A DNA stretch of 64,000 bases from an uncultured bacterium (GCA_905214715.1 CAJMMT010000005.1:89648-153647); one strand, 5' to 3'; counted from the stretch's first letter, positions 26,044 through 35,277 are shown. Translations and numbers: made by a program. Notes: generated from the sequence alone by a model not told the origin.

Positions 26044-26703
26044 TTAGTTACTTTTTTGATTTGTAGAGCCGGAATCCTTTTCGTACATTTTCTTGATGAT
26101 ATGAGCCATGTGAGAGCGCGTGATGCCGAAATAAGAAGCAAGAACACGCATTGGAAGTTTATGTCGGCTGAACTGCATGTGCGGATTGATATCCTTGTAA
26201 TCCTTATCTGTCATCCCTTTCATGAACCGTTCCACTCTTTCCGCCGCAGGGTAATTGTGAGAGTTGATACGCGCCTCCGAAGCCATGAGTTGATAAATCA
26301 TCGCACCGCTGAACCAGTTGGACAGTTTGATATTTGTGGTGATGAGATCCAGGAAATCTCTTTTGGAAATTTTCAACATAATGACATCGGTGACTGCTAT
26401 CAAATGAAAATTTGCGATCTCGCCCTTTACGAATCCTAACGGCGAGGCGAAAACGGTACCTTGACCGCCAAATCCATAAGTGATCTCATGGTCTTCATTA
26501 TAGTAACTCAGACGTATCACACCTTTGCCGACAATCCACATGTCAGTGTTCACTTCGCCGTATTCCACAATATATTTCTTCGCTTTGAAACAGCATTTTT
26601 CCGCCTTGTCGAGCAACAGGTTGAACGCATCCCGATCAGGAGGGAAATAGGAATCGTGACAGATTGCCTCATATAGCAGTTCAATATCTTTATCGGTAAG
26701 CAT
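26044..26703 (-). CDS. Crp/Fnr-family transcriptional regulator
   Basis: 219 residues: an N-terminal cyclic-nucleotide-binding-type beta-barrel (about 20-130; YIVEYGEVNTDMWIVGKGVIRL), a dimerisation helix and a C-terminal helix-turn-helix (LPMRVLASYFGITRSHMAHIIKKM, about 180-205). There are no Fnr-type Cys clusters, so it is not an iron-sulfur Fnr. The ligand is unknown. It diverges from the amylase gene across a 305-bp region with promoter boxes in both directions, so it may control the amylase or itself; this is inference from position. Confidence 0.85.
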   Translation of the reverse strand: MLTDKDIELLYEAICHDSYFPPDRDAFNLLLDKAEKCCFKAKKYIVEYGEVNTDMWIVGKGVIRLSYYNEDHEITYGFGGQGTVFASPLGFVKGEIANFHLIAVTDVIMLKISKRDFLDLITTNIKLSNWFSGAMIYQLMASEARINSHNYPAAERVERFMKGMTDKDYKDINPHMQFSRHKLPMRVLASYFGITRSHMAHIIKKMYEKDSGSTNQKSN

Positions 26704-26790
26704 ATATCATAAATTTAAGAGAGCGTTTGATAAAAAATTCAACACTTTGGTTGGACGGTCGTATCGTTACATCTGCAAGACATCATTGCC

Positions 26791-26816
26791 CAAAGATACG
26801 AATTCCCGCAAAGATA
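26791..26816 (-). promoter_or_regulatory. Two -7 boxes for the Crp/Fnr gene
   Basis: The minus strand carries TATCTTTG twice (26791-26798 and 26809-26816), 18 bp apart, 88 and 106 bp before the ATG at 26703. Either could be a true -7 box. Confidence 0.4.
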
Positions 26817-26857
26817 CACAATTTATTAAACAAGCTTTAAGGAATATTCGGTTGGTA

Positions 26858-26889
26858 TTTGGAGGCGATTTGTATTTTTTATAACTTTG
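26858..26889 (+). promoter_or_regulatory. Promoter of the amylase gene
   Basis: TTTG (26858-26861) and TAACTTTG (26882-26889) are 20 bp apart, an excellent Bacteroidetes promoter. The start would be near 26896, leaving a leader of about 110 nt and excluding translation from the upstream in-frame TTG at 26859. Confidence 0.65.
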
Positions 26890-27008
26890 ACACCGATTCT
26901 GTGGGTTTCTTCGGATTCCCCTGTTTCATTGTCAATAAAGGTCTGTATTCCTATGTAAGTTATATATGGATAGTGCAGATTTTGTTTTATTTTAATTTTT
27001 ATTCTTAC

Positions 27009-30000
27009 ATGTTTTCTATTAAAAACTTTGCCTGCAATGTGGCCCTTGCCGCTTGTATGGTCGGAAGTGGATTGTCCGCGTATGCCGATACGTTTGTCGG
27101 TGATCGCGACGATTTCAGAGATGAGACCATCTACTTCGCGATGACGACCCGTTTTTATGACGGAGATCCGAAAAACAACGTGTGTTCCTGGGACAAACAG
27201 GAAGTTCAGATCGCCAACAATGACCCTGATTGGCGCGGTGATTTCAAAGGCCTTATCGACAAACTCGACTACATCAAGGCCCTCGGTTTTACAACAGTAT
27301 GGATCACTCCTATCGTACAGAACGCCTCGGGAGAAGACTACCACGGCTATCACGCCATGGACTTCTCGTCGGTAGACCTTCGTTACGAAAGCCGTAAGGA
27401 ATGGGGTTCCGAGAAAGATGTGAAATTCCAGGATCTTATCGATGCCGCTCATGCCAAAGGAATGAAGATTGTGCTCGACGTGGTTCTGCAGCACACAGGC
27501 AACTTCGGCGAGGTGAATCTCAATCCCCTTTTCACACGTAGCCAGAAGATTAAAAACCAGGCATCTGTTTCCGCTTCCCTGAAGCCAAATACCGAACGCC
27601 TTTCTTCCAACTACTTCGATCAGGATGGAAAGGCCCAGTATGCCGAGCGTTGGAAATATTTCAAAAATCCCCAATACGAACCCAATAACTATTACCACCA
27701 CTACGGTACGGGCTGGAACTGGGACCTTCCCAACCGCTGGTGGGGTCAGATCGCCGGCGACTGCGTTGACCTCAACACCGAAAATGATTATGTGGCCAAG
27801 TATATAGTGGACTGCTACAGCAAGTTCATCGAGATGGGTGTAGACGGTTTCCGTATCGATACCGCAGGCCATATCTCGCCCCTCACTTTCAACAAACAGT
27901 TCATACCTCAGTTCCACGCTGTGGCCGAAGCCAACAAAGACAAGCGTCTGAACGGTTGCAAGTTCTTCATGTTCGGCGAGGTATGCCAGCGTTTCCAGGG
28001 TTCGGTGGTATATCGCGACCAGCCCAACCTCTCCAGCTATTTCTATACATGGAAGTCTGACCAGAGCCTTCTCGACCAGTTCGACGGTAGCCCCGAATGG
28101 TGGAAGACCCAGAACCTTCCCGAAGGCCACGACAGCCCGGTAGGTCCGATGGCTATCTGCGAGAAAGACACCAAAGACAAGCCGACTTCCAACAATGTGC
28201 TGATGCAGAACGGTAAATGGCATACTCCCGACTACTCTCAGGCTTCCGGTCTGAATGTAATCGACTTCCCTATGCACTATTGCTTCAACAATGCCGCCTC
28301 TGCAGTCGATATAGCCCAGAAGGGAGACAACAAGTATAACGATGCCTCTTACAACGTGGTATACGTCGATTCACACGACTATAGCCCCGGACCCAACGAT
28401 GGTCAGCGTTTCAACGGCGGTACATCGCAGTGGGCCGAGAACCTCACGCTGATGTTCACCTTCCGCGGTATCCCCTGTATCTACTACGGCTCCGAGGTCG
28501 AGTTCAAGAAAGGGTTGCCTATCGACGTGGGTGGCGTAAACAACAAGACTCCCCGCAAGAACTCGGGACGTGCATATTTCGGCAACTATATAGAGGGTAG
28601 CGTAGACGCTTCCGATTTCGGTGTATACACCGCAAGCGGCAACGTTGCTGAAACTCTTAACGGCGACCTGTCGCAGCACATTATCCGCCTGAACCAGATT
28701 CGTGCGGCTGTTCCCGCGCTCCGCAAGGGCCAGTATACTTTCGACGGCTGTTCGGCCAACGGTGGCTGGGCTTTCAAACGCGCCTATAAGGAAGAATCTT
28801 ACGCTCTCGTAGCCATCAACGGAGGTGCTACATTCACAGGTGTGCCCGACGGTACTTATGTAGACCTCGTTACCGGCGATTCCTTTACCCCCGCCGGTGG
28901 CAAGATTACCGTTACCGCTCCTGAGAGCCAGGGTCAGCTCCGCGTTCTCGTCAAAGATTGGAAGGGTGGCAAGATCGGCACTGACGGCAAGTTCATCTAT
29001 GCCTCTTCGCCCGTAGCCCACGGCGGCAACCCCTCTTTCGATGATCCCGGTACCACCGAATATTACACCGCTGAAGATGCCGAAGGAGATGCGGCTGTCA
29101 AGTTCTCTCCCGCCGGCGGTACTTTCAAAACCGAAACGTTGACCGTAACCGCCCAGCTTAACGAAGAGGCTGTTTCGGGATGGTATCAGATTGCCGGACA
29201 GCAGAGAGTCAATATTTCAAAGACTACCGCCGAGACATTCACTATCGGTGCCGATATGGCTTTCGGTGAGACCGTTTCTGTTTCCTGGAGCGCCACCGAC
29301 TCTACCGGTGAAACCTATACCGGTACTCTGTCTTACAAGAAAGTCGATCCCAACGCATCAATCTCTATCTTCGTTACCGGTTGCGAGTCTCCCAATGTTT
29401 ACGCATGGGGCAAGAACGGCTCGGGTGCCGATGTTCAGCCCTGCGGCGCATGGCCCGGCAAGACCCTTACCGAAACTGTGGAAGTCGACGGCCGTCAGTT
29501 CTATTCAGTGACCTTCGACGACATGGAATCTGTAAATGTGATATTCAACAAGGGTGGAAACCAGACCGGCGATATCGAAGGTATAACCGAAGACACCTAT
29601 TTTGAATATGACGGTGGTTCAAACGCCAAGAAGATCGATGTCAACGTTACTCCGGCTCCTGTAGTGCGCTTCTCGCCCAACGGCGGTTCGTTCACTGACA
29701 ATCTCACCGTAAACCTCACCGTGGCCAACGCAACTTCGGCATGGTATAAGATTGGCGACGGAGCCCGTCAGGACATAAACGGCACCACCGCTTCCTTCAC
29801 TATCGGAGATGACATGGCCGCAGGCGAAAGCGTTACCGTTTCCTGGAGCGCAACCAACGGAACCGATACCCGTACCGGAGCCGTAACCTTTACCAAGCAG
29901 AGTCAGGTAACCCCCGACGGAATCACCATCTATTACGACAACTCCATCACAAACTGGAGCAGTGTCAAGGTTCACTATTGGGGCGGCGAGTCAGCCTCTT

Positions 30001-30329
30001 CATGGCCCGGTGTCGACATGGTCAATGTAAATGGCAATATCTACAGCTATACTGTTCCGGCAGGTACCACCGGCCTTGTGTTCAACAACGGCGGCGGAGA
30101 CCAGACTGACGATATCAACTCTGTAGAACACAACCATCTTTACAAGGGAACCGGAAACCGTGGTTGGGAAGATACCGGTATCTACAGCGGCACTTATGTA
30201 GAGAATATCGATGCAGCTCCCGAGGCTCCCGAATACTACGACCTTCAGGGTCGCCGTGTGCAGAACCCCTCGCGCGGTATTTACATCATGAAGCGTGGCA
30301 ACAAAGTCGTGAAGACCCGCGTACGCTGA
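27009..30329 (+). CDS. Secreted GH13 alpha-amylase with starch-binding modules and type IX sorting domain
   Basis: The ATG at 27009 gives 1106 residues and a signal peptide (ending LSAYAD); the longer frame upstream overlaps the promoter. The GH13 barrel (about 30-560) has all four conserved regions: DVVLQHTG, GFRIDTAGH with nucleophile D284, FMFGEV with acid/base E324, and VDSHD with D457. After the C-terminal beta domain come two chitobiase-like sandwiches (FSPAGGTFKTETLTV; FSPNGGSFTDNLTV), each followed by a CBM26-like starch-binding module (about 783-870 and 970-1060; AWPGKTL and SWPGVDM). The C-terminus (YYDLQGRRVQ, SRGIYIMKRGNKVVKT) is a type IX sorting signal. It should cleave alpha-1,4 glucans outside the cell. 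No SusCD pair is nearby, unlike a classical Sus locus. Confidence 0.93.
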   Translation: MFSIKNFACNVALAACMVGSGLSAYADTFVGDRDDFRDETIYFAMTTRFYDGDPKNNVCSWDKQEVQIANNDPDWRGDFKGLIDKLDYIKALGFTTVWITPIVQNASGEDYHGYHAMDFSSVDLRYESRKEWGSEKDVKFQDLIDAAHAKGMKIVLDVVLQHTGNFGEVNLNPLFTRSQKIKNQASVSASLKPNTERLSSNYFDQDGKAQYAERWKYFKNPQYEPNNYYHHYGTGWNWDLPNRWWGQIAGDCVDLNTENDYVAKYIVDCYSKFIEMGVDGFRIDTAGHISPLTFNKQFIPQFHAVAEANKDKRLNGCKFFMFGEVCQRFQGSVVYRDQPNLSSYFYTWKSDQSLLDQFDGSPEWWKTQNLPEGHDSPVGPMAICEKDTKDKPTSNNVLMQNGKWHTPDYSQASGLNVIDFPMHYCFNNAASAVDIAQKGDNKYNDASYNVVYVDSHDYSPGPNDGQRFNGGTSQWAENLTLMFTFRGIPCIYYGSEVEFKKGLPIDVGGVNNKTPRKNSGRAYFGNYIEGSVDASDFGVYTASGNVAETLNGDLSQHIIRLNQIRAAVPALRKGQYTFDGCSANGGWAFKRAYKEESYALVAINGGATFTGVPDGTYVDLVTGDSFTPAGGKITVTAPESQGQLRVLVKDWKGGKIGTDGKFIYASSPVAHGGNPSFDDPGTTEYYTAEDAEGDAAVKFSPAGGTFKTETLTVTAQLNEEAVSGWYQIAGQQRVNISKTTAETFTIGADMAFGETVSVSWSATDSTGETYTGTLSYKKVDPNASISIFVTGCESPNVYAWGKNGSGADVQPCGAWPGKTLTETVEVDGRQFYSVTFDDMESVNVIFNKGGNQTGDIEGITEDTYFEYDGGSNAKKIDVNVTPAPVVRFSPNGGSFTDNLTVNLTVANATSAWYKIGDGARQDINGTTASFTIGDDMAAGESVTVSWSATNGTDTRTGAVTFTKQSQVTPDGITIYYDNSITNWSSVKVHYWGGESASSWPGVDMVNVNGNIYSYTVPAGTTGLVFNNGGGDQTDDINSVEHNHLYKGTGNRGWEDTGIYSGTYVENIDAAPEAPEYYDLQGRRVQNPSRGIYIMKRGNKVVKTRVR

Positions 30330-30348
30330 TTTTTACGAACATTTTTAC

Positions 30349-30389
30349 AGGAGGAATAACCCTTTTCGGGGTATTCCTCCTATTTTTTT
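30349..30389 (+). terminator. Rho-independent terminator after the amylase gene
   Basis: AGGAGGAATAACCC (30349-30362) pairs with GGGGTATTCCTCCT (30368-30381) with one mismatch, followed by ATTTTTTT (30382-30389). Confidence 0.8.
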
Positions 30390-30398
30390 GCCAAAAAG

Positions 30399-30430
30399 TT
30401 AGGTAATGTGAAAAATAATATTTAGTTTTG
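30399..30430 (+). promoter_or_regulatory. Promoter of the Lrp-type regulator
   Basis: TTAG (30399-30402) and TAGTTTTG (30423-30430) are 20 bp apart. The transcript would start near 30437, 64 nt before the ATG at 30501. Confidence 0.5.
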
Positions 30431-30500
30431 CTCCCACTAAGCGGCTTGGACTCATAGCTGCCTAACATTGGAAAACACATTGAAGACATTATTATCAGCC

Positions 30501-30977
30501 ATGGAAAAAGTAGATAATCTTGACAGAAAGATTCTGAACATCGTCATGAACAACGCCCGCATACCTTCCAAGGATGTGGCAATCGTATGTGGCGTTTCTC
30601 GCGCGGCAATTCACCAGCGCATACAGCGCCTTATCGAAATGGGCGTAATTGTGGGCTCAGGTTACAATGTAAACCCCCGTATGCTCGGCTACAACACATG
30701 CACCTATGTAGGCGTGCGTCTCGAAAAGGGCTCCATGTACCGCGAGGTAGTCACCGAACTTGAAAAAATACCCGAAGTCGTGGAGTGTCATTTCACCACC
30801 GGCCCCTACTCGATGCTTATAAAGGTGTATGCCCACAACAACCAGCACCTTATGGAGCTTCTTAACGATAACATACAGCATATCCAGGGCGTTGTCGAGA
30901 CCGAAACCCTCATCTCTCTCGAACAGTCCATGGACCGTCAGCTGCAGCTTGAAGTCGATCCCGACCGTCTGCGTTGA
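30501..30977 (+). CDS. Lrp/AsnC-family transcriptional regulator
   Basis: The ATG at 30501 gives 158 residues starting MEKVDNLDRKIL, the usual start of the family; a TTG at 30468 in frame would add residues the family lacks. The N-terminal winged helix (about 5-50: ARIPSKDVAIVCGVSRAAIHQRIQRLIEMGVI) binds DNA; the C-terminal RAM/AsnC domain (about 70-150) binds a small molecule, usually an amino acid, and mediates oligomer formation. The ligand and targets are not visible. A structured 43-bp element separates it from the membrane protein gene downstream. Confidence 0.9.
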   Translation: MEKVDNLDRKILNIVMNNARIPSKDVAIVCGVSRAAIHQRIQRLIEMGVIVGSGYNVNPRMLGYNTCTYVGVRLEKGSMYREVVTELEKIPEVVECHFTTGPYSMLIKVYAHNNQHLMELLNDNIQHIQGVVETETLISLEQSMDRQLQLEVDPDRLR

Positions 30978-31002
30978 TGATAACCGCTGAATGAAGTTAT
31001 AT

Positions 31003-31045
31003 TTAACCCCCCGCATCGGGCCATCGGCCGGGTTCGGGGGGTTAA
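31003..31045. other. GC-rich stem-loop between the Lrp and YfhO-like genes
   Basis: TTAACCCCCCG (31003-31013) pairs perfectly with 31035-31045, with an inner GGCC/GGCC pairing. No T run follows, so it may be a pause or RNA-stability element, not a strong terminator. It ends 9 bp before the next ATG. Confidence 0.5.
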
Positions 31046-31054
31046 GACATACCG

Positions 31055-33547
31055 ATGAACATACCTACGAAAATGAAAAAGAATCTACTATATTCAGTTA
31101 TTGCGGTCGCGCTCCTCGCTCTGACCGCCTTCCTTTTCTTTTTCCCCGACGACGTGCAGGGCAATGTGCTTCAGCAGCACGATATAATGCAGGGGCTCGC
31201 GAATGGCCAGGAAGGAAAGGCCTTTCATGAAGAAACCGGCGAGACTACACGCTGGACCGACTCTCTTTTCGGAGGTATGCCCAATTTCCAGATAGCACCC
31301 TCCTATCCGGCTAATTCGATGCTCGATTGGGTGGGCAAGGTTTTCATGCTCGGACTACCCTCTCCGGCGAACCTGCTTTTCGGAATGATGTTCGGCTTCT
31401 TCATAATGTGCCTGTGCCTGCGCATGAAATGGCCTACCGCCCTCTTTGCCGCCGTGGCATGGGGATTTTCGTCATATTTCATAATAATCATAGGTGCCGG
31501 ACATATATGGAAATTCCTTACGCTCTGCTATATACCCCCTACGATAGGGGGCCTCGCGCTGCTATATCGGGGTAAGTATGTATGGGGTACGGCTATCGCC
31601 TCTCTTTTCGGCGCTTTGCAGTTGCAGAGCAATCATCCCCAGATGTCTTATTATTTCCTGATTGTTGTATTCTGCCTGGCTCTCGCCTGGCTCTGGACAG
31701 CCGTGAAGGAGGGTCGGGTACGCCGTTGGCTCGCCGCTACAGGTCTGGCCTGCGTGGCCGGTGTGCTGGCTGTGGGTGCCAATTCCCCTTCGCTCTACAA
31801 CAGCCTTGAATACAGTAAAGAAACCGTGCGCGGACGCGCTACCGAACTGACTGCCGGTGGCGAGGTCGCCGCTGCCGGTATGGATAAAGATGCCATAACG
31901 GCATGGAGCTATTCTCCTGCCGAGACGTTTACCCTTCTTATTCCCAATGTGAAGGGTGGCGCTACCATAAAACCCGTGCATGGCGAAAACAAGATTCTGG
32001 CTACATCCGACACCTCCGATGCCGCCGAAGTCGCCCTTTCGCCTGAAGAGATTCAGTTTGTGTCGCAGTTCCCCCAGTATTTCGGCGACCAGCCTATGAC
32101 CAACGGACCGGTATATGTAGGAGCTTTCGTGTTGCTGTTGGCCATGCTGGGATTGTTCACATTGCGCGGAAATGTTGACGCTCCTTTGAAGTGGGCCCTT
32201 CTTGCCGCCACTGTCATTGCCATACTGCTCTCCTGGGGGCATAATTTCCCGGGTCTCACATATTTCATGATAGACCATTTCCCGGGTTACAACAAGTTTC
32301 GCGCGGTAGCTTCCATACTGGTGGTGGTGGAATTCACCATACCTCTCCTGGCCGCCATGACTTTGCGGCAGATGGCAAGGGAGGATGATTATTTCTTGCG
32401 CTACCGCACCACGATTTTCGCCGTGTTCGGCATAGGTGCCGCTGTCTGCTTTCTCGGGTGGGTTTCTCCCGGCATATTCGGCACACCTTTCAGTGCCCAG
32501 GAAAGAGAATTCCTTTCGGCCAACGGATTGCTTGGCAATCCGGCTTACGCCAACGCTCTGTCGGCAGTATCTAAGGGACGTCTCGGCCTTGTGAGCGCCG
32601 ATTCGTTGCGTTCTCTAATCTATATAATAGGATGCTGTATAATCCTGTGGCTGTGGAGCCGTAAGATCTTGGGCAAACCATATCTTTGGATTTCCCTGCT
32701 CTGCGCCCTCGCTCTGATCGATCTCTTCGGCGTAGGCAAGCGATATGTCGATACAGACAACTTCGTGGAGGGCGCCGAACAGAACGCACCTTTCGCTCCG
32801 ACTCAGGCCGATTCGCAGATTCTTCAGGACAAGTCGCATTATCGCGTGATGGATATAGACGGTTTCGGGGAGGCACGTTCTTCTTATTTCCACAAGACCA
32901 TAGGGGGTTACCATGCGGCCAAGCTCACACGTTACAACGACCTTATACAGCACCAGATTATGAAGAACAACCCCGAGGTGCTGAATATGCTCAACGCCAA
33001 GTATTTCATACATGACGGCAACGCGATAGCGAATCCCGATGCGAACGGCAACGCCTGGTTTGTAGATTCACTGATATATGTGGCAACGCCCGATGCCGAG
33101 ATGAAGGCTCTCGACTCGATCAACACTCTGCGCTCGGCCGTGGCCGATGCCAAATTCAAATCGGTTCTCGGCAACGCCGTTCCCATTGTGGCCGGCGATA
33201 CCATATATCTGACTTCATATGCGCCCAACCGTCTCGCTTACAGATATAACAAGAGTAAAGATGGAGTGGCTGTATTCAGCGAGGTCTTCTTCCCCTGGGG
33301 CTGGGGGGCCACGGTAGACGGCAAACCTGTGGAGATAGGTCGTGTGGATTACGTTCTGCGTGCGTTGCGACTCCCTGCCGGAGCGCACGATGTTGAATTC
33401 CGGTTCGATCCCAAGAGCGTGCGTGCTACGAATGCCATTTCCATCACATCGGTAATTCTGATTTACCTGCTTGGTGCCTTGGGAGTCGTAGGTCTGGTGA
33501 TTTACTTCAGGAAGCGCATGGAAAACGACGGCAAGAAAAAACCGTAA
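31055..33547 (+). CDS. YfhO-family polytopic membrane protein
   Basis: 830 residues. An N-terminal membrane anchor (about 10-27) is followed by a periplasmic loop rich in polar residues (QQHDIMQGLANGQEGKAF, about 40-80), then about 11 hydrophobic segments between 90 and 560 and one near the C-terminus (about 795-815), with a large periplasmic beta domain between (about 560-790). The arrangement fits the YfhO family of GT-C-like glycosyltransferases, which in Gram-positives transfer sugars to lipoteichoic acid; in Bacteroidales the acceptor is unknown. Expect inner-membrane location. Alternative start Met-7 (31073). The next gene follows after 3 bases. Confidence 0.8.
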   Translation: MNIPTKMKKNLLYSVIAVALLALTAFLFFFPDDVQGNVLQQHDIMQGLANGQEGKAFHEETGETTRWTDSLFGGMPNFQIAPSYPANSMLDWVGKVFMLGLPSPANLLFGMMFGFFIMCLCLRMKWPTALFAAVAWGFSSYFIIIIGAGHIWKFLTLCYIPPTIGGLALLYRGKYVWGTAIASLFGALQLQSNHPQMSYYFLIVVFCLALAWLWTAVKEGRVRRWLAATGLACVAGVLAVGANSPSLYNSLEYSKETVRGRATELTAGGEVAAAGMDKDAITAWSYSPAETFTLLIPNVKGGATIKPVHGENKILATSDTSDAAEVALSPEEIQFVSQFPQYFGDQPMTNGPVYVGAFVLLLAMLGLFTLRGNVDAPLKWALLAATVIAILLSWGHNFPGLTYFMIDHFPGYNKFRAVASILVVVEFTIPLLAAMTLRQMAREDDYFLRYRTTIFAVFGIGAAVCFLGWVSPGIFGTPFSAQEREFLSANGLLGNPAYANALSAVSKGRLGLVSADSLRSLIYIIGCCIILWLWSRKILGKPYLWISLLCALALIDLFGVGKRYVDTDNFVEGAEQNAPFAPTQADSQILQDKSHYRVMDIDGFGEARSSYFHKTIGGYHAAKLTRYNDLIQHQIMKNNPEVLNMLNAKYFIHDGNAIANPDANGNAWFVDSLIYVATPDAEMKALDSINTLRSAVADAKFKSVLGNAVPIVAGDTIYLTSYAPNRLAYRYNKSKDGVAVFSEVFFPWGWGATVDGKPVEIGRVDYVLRALRLPAGAHDVEFRFDPKSVRATNAISITSVILIYLLGALGVVGLVIYFRKRMENDGKKKP

Positions 33548-33550
33548 GGG

Positions 33551-34087
33551 ATGTCCATTTCCGATAAAATAAACCGGATACGCCACAGGCATGGCTTCGG
33601 GGTGCATTCCCCGTTGGGGTTCTCGCTGGTGAAGAATGCCTTATGGCTTCCACGCGGCTACGCTTTCTATGGCGAAACCGACATAGATGACTATCCCTTG
33701 CCGAAGAGAGAACGAAACAGATGGCGGCGGCTCCTCAGAGCCGTCGCCTATTTGGGTCTCGGAAGCGCGGTGGCCCCGAAAGATTGTCCGCGTCATCTCG
33801 ATGGGGTACTGAGTCTGGCGGGTTGCACATTGCGGAGACTCTCGCATGCCGAATGCAAAACGGTATCGACACTCGCGCAGTCTACCGACATGCTCGTAGA
33901 CCTCGCGGGCACTTGTCCGGAGGAAGAGGTAGCGGCTTTTCTCGCCCTACCGGGAAAGGTAGCGGTCAGGAAACTGACTTCCGCCACGCAGCCCGAGTCG
34001 ATACCGGGAGACTTGATACTGCTCTTCCGCGACCGCTACATAGCCCTCTCGCGCCCCGGCATGGCCCGAACCCTCTACACTTTCTGA
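33551..34087 (+). CDS. Small uncharacterised protein, possibly a degenerate methyltransferase-like domain
   Basis: 178 residues, no signal peptide or membrane segment, rich in Arg. The N-terminus (RIRHRHGFGVHSPLGFSLV) matches a start that I associate with short SAM-methyltransferase-like proteins of Bacteroidales (R-x-G-F-G-V-H-S-P-F). The glycine-rich SAM-binding loop is not convincing (YLGLGSAVAPKD is the nearest), so catalytic activity is doubtful. It starts 3 bases after the YfhO-like gene, so the two are co-translated and perhaps act together at the membrane. The gene is followed at once by a tandem-repeat tract. Confidence 0.55.
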   Translation: MSISDKINRIRHRHGFGVHSPLGFSLVKNALWLPRGYAFYGETDIDDYPLPKRERNRWRRLLRAVAYLGLGSAVAPKDCPRHLDGVLSLAGCTLRRLSHAECKTVSTLAQSTDMLVDLAGTCPEEEVAAFLALPGKVAVRKLTSATQPESIPGDLILLFRDRYIALSRPGMARTLYTF

Positions 34088-34111
34088 GCCGAACCTTTAA
34101 TTTTGAAGGCT

Positions 34112-34255
34112 TTAAGGTTCTTAGGGTCTTTAAGGTCCTTAGGGTCCTTAAGGTCTTTAGAGCCTTTAAGGTCTTTAGGGTCCTTAAAGTCTTTAGAGTC
34201 TTTAAGGTCTTTAGGGTCATTAAGGTCCTTAGAGACTTTAAGGTCTTTAGAATCC
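34112..34255. repeat. 9-bp tandem repeats, sixteen units
   Basis: Sixteen units of nine bases with consensus TTARGGTCY (TTAAGGTCT alternating with TTAGGGTCC), covering 144 bp. Units vary at one or two positions. The tract overlaps the last 9 bp of the leftward gene at 34247. The same unit recurs inverted at 47083-47134. It has no spacer-repeat order and is not a CRISPR. Confidence 0.85.
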
Positions 34256-34792
34256 TCTGTTTTTGCGTCGGAGTGTTGACATCCGTTCTGAAAATCCTCC
34301 GTTTTTAACAAAATCTTCTGAAAGCCGCTCCAATTGCTTAAAAAGAAGATAGTCCGCCTGATTTATAAGGATTATAGCCATATTGGCTATAGTTTCAGGA
34401 GGGCGGGTTTCAATAAGTTTCATAAAAAACATAGCTTCATTGTGCTCCCGACCGAGGCGACGCATCGCCTCGTACTCCTCACTACCTTTATGCCATTGTG
34501 AAGCACCTCTGGTTTTAAGATAGTCCTCGTAATCTTCAAGCAATTCCTTCAGACTTGCCTTGGCTACATTAATGAGTTTGATTTCGGTTTTGGCTGAAGT
34601 TGATGCAGCCGCGCAACCTTCCACAATATTCTGTTTGCCGCTACGCGCAGCCTGAATCATCTGGTCTACAGTGCGGTCGCCCCGGTTAAGGAACTTGTTA
34701 CAGAAAAAGTATGTAATTTGGAAAATTACATCGCTTTTTTGATAACTGAGCAAGTTCTTGTAATTGCCAGTATTGGGAATCAGCTCATTCAT
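34247..34792 (-). CDS. Four-helix-bundle suffix-domain protein
   Basis: 181 residues, all alpha. It belongs to the four-helix-bundle family related to proteins encoded in 23S rRNA intervening sequences, with the 'suffix' variant common in Bacteroidales. Family marks are SYQKSDVIFQITYFFCNKFL (about 16-35), DRTVDQMIQAARSGKQNIVEG (about 39-59), the EDYEDYLKTRG turn (about 86-96) and ETIANMAIILINQADYLLFKQL (about 132-153). No enzyme activity is known; it probably forms oligomers and may bind RNA or DNA. It is a single-gene unit, and its 3' end runs into the 9-bp repeat tract. A truncated relative lies at 50912-51169. Confidence 0.82.
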   Translation of the reverse strand: MNELIPNTGNYKNLLSYQKSDVIFQITYFFCNKFLNRGDRTVDQMIQAARSGKQNIVEGCAAASTSAKTEIKLINVAKASLKELLEDYEDYLKTRGASQWHKGSEEYEAMRRLGREHNEAMFFMKLIETRPPETIANMAIILINQADYLLFKQLERLSEDFVKNGGFSERMSTLRRKNRGF

Positions 34793-35277
34793 GCGCTAAA
34801 TGGCTTTAAAGTTAAAAGGTTCTTGTGGCAATACTAATGTTGTTCACAGACAATGACTATTTTTAGCCGAAAAGCTTGGGCCAGACCATTGTCCAATGTC
34901 TTGAAACGTTTGCCTATTTATTGCAAAAATAGGAATATCTTATAACAAAAACAATTGTGGCCTAATTGCATTTTACTTGATGTCAAGGATGTTGGAATTT
35001 TTTATAAACCATACTTGGCAAGAGTCTTAGCCTTTCTTCCATATTTTAGAATTCTTATCAGGTTAATTTTAGATTCGTCGATGCTATAGATATATAATTC
35101 TTATATTTTTTCCCAACTGGTTTATTGTTTTTTCTGGATTGAAACTATTGCGTAATGCAGCTGTTTGGTTATCTCGCAGTTGAAGCTATATAAATATTGT
35201 CTGCGAAAATTTGTAAAATAGGATATTTGTCCTCATATTTGCATATAAATATTAAAAATGACAATAATTTAGCGTTT
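34793..35277. other. AT-rich gap with a possible toxin-gene fragment
   Basis: No complete gene. On the minus strand 35002-35098 encodes ELYIYSIDESKINLIRILKYGRKAKTLAKYGL-type sequence ending in a stop, with related-looking sequence in another frame just before it (to about 35195), which may be the frameshifted end of a RelE/ParE-like toxin gene. This is weak. GACAATG and CATTGTC near 34848-34892 form a small inverted repeat. Confidence 0.25.

Noticed and set aside
26859..27008. 50-residue extension before the amylase
   Set aside because: It overlaps the promoter and would bury the signal peptide; the ATG at 27009 fits.
26826..28277. 483-codon minus-strand frame opposite the amylase gene
   Set aside because: Mirror of the GH13 catalytic region, no motifs of its own.
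34112..34255. CRISPR array
   Set aside because: Units are 9 bp with no spacers.
34075..34311. Minus frame with LKDPKD-like repeats
   Set aside because: Product of a 9-bp DNA repeat; composition is not protein-like and it overlaps the four-helix gene.
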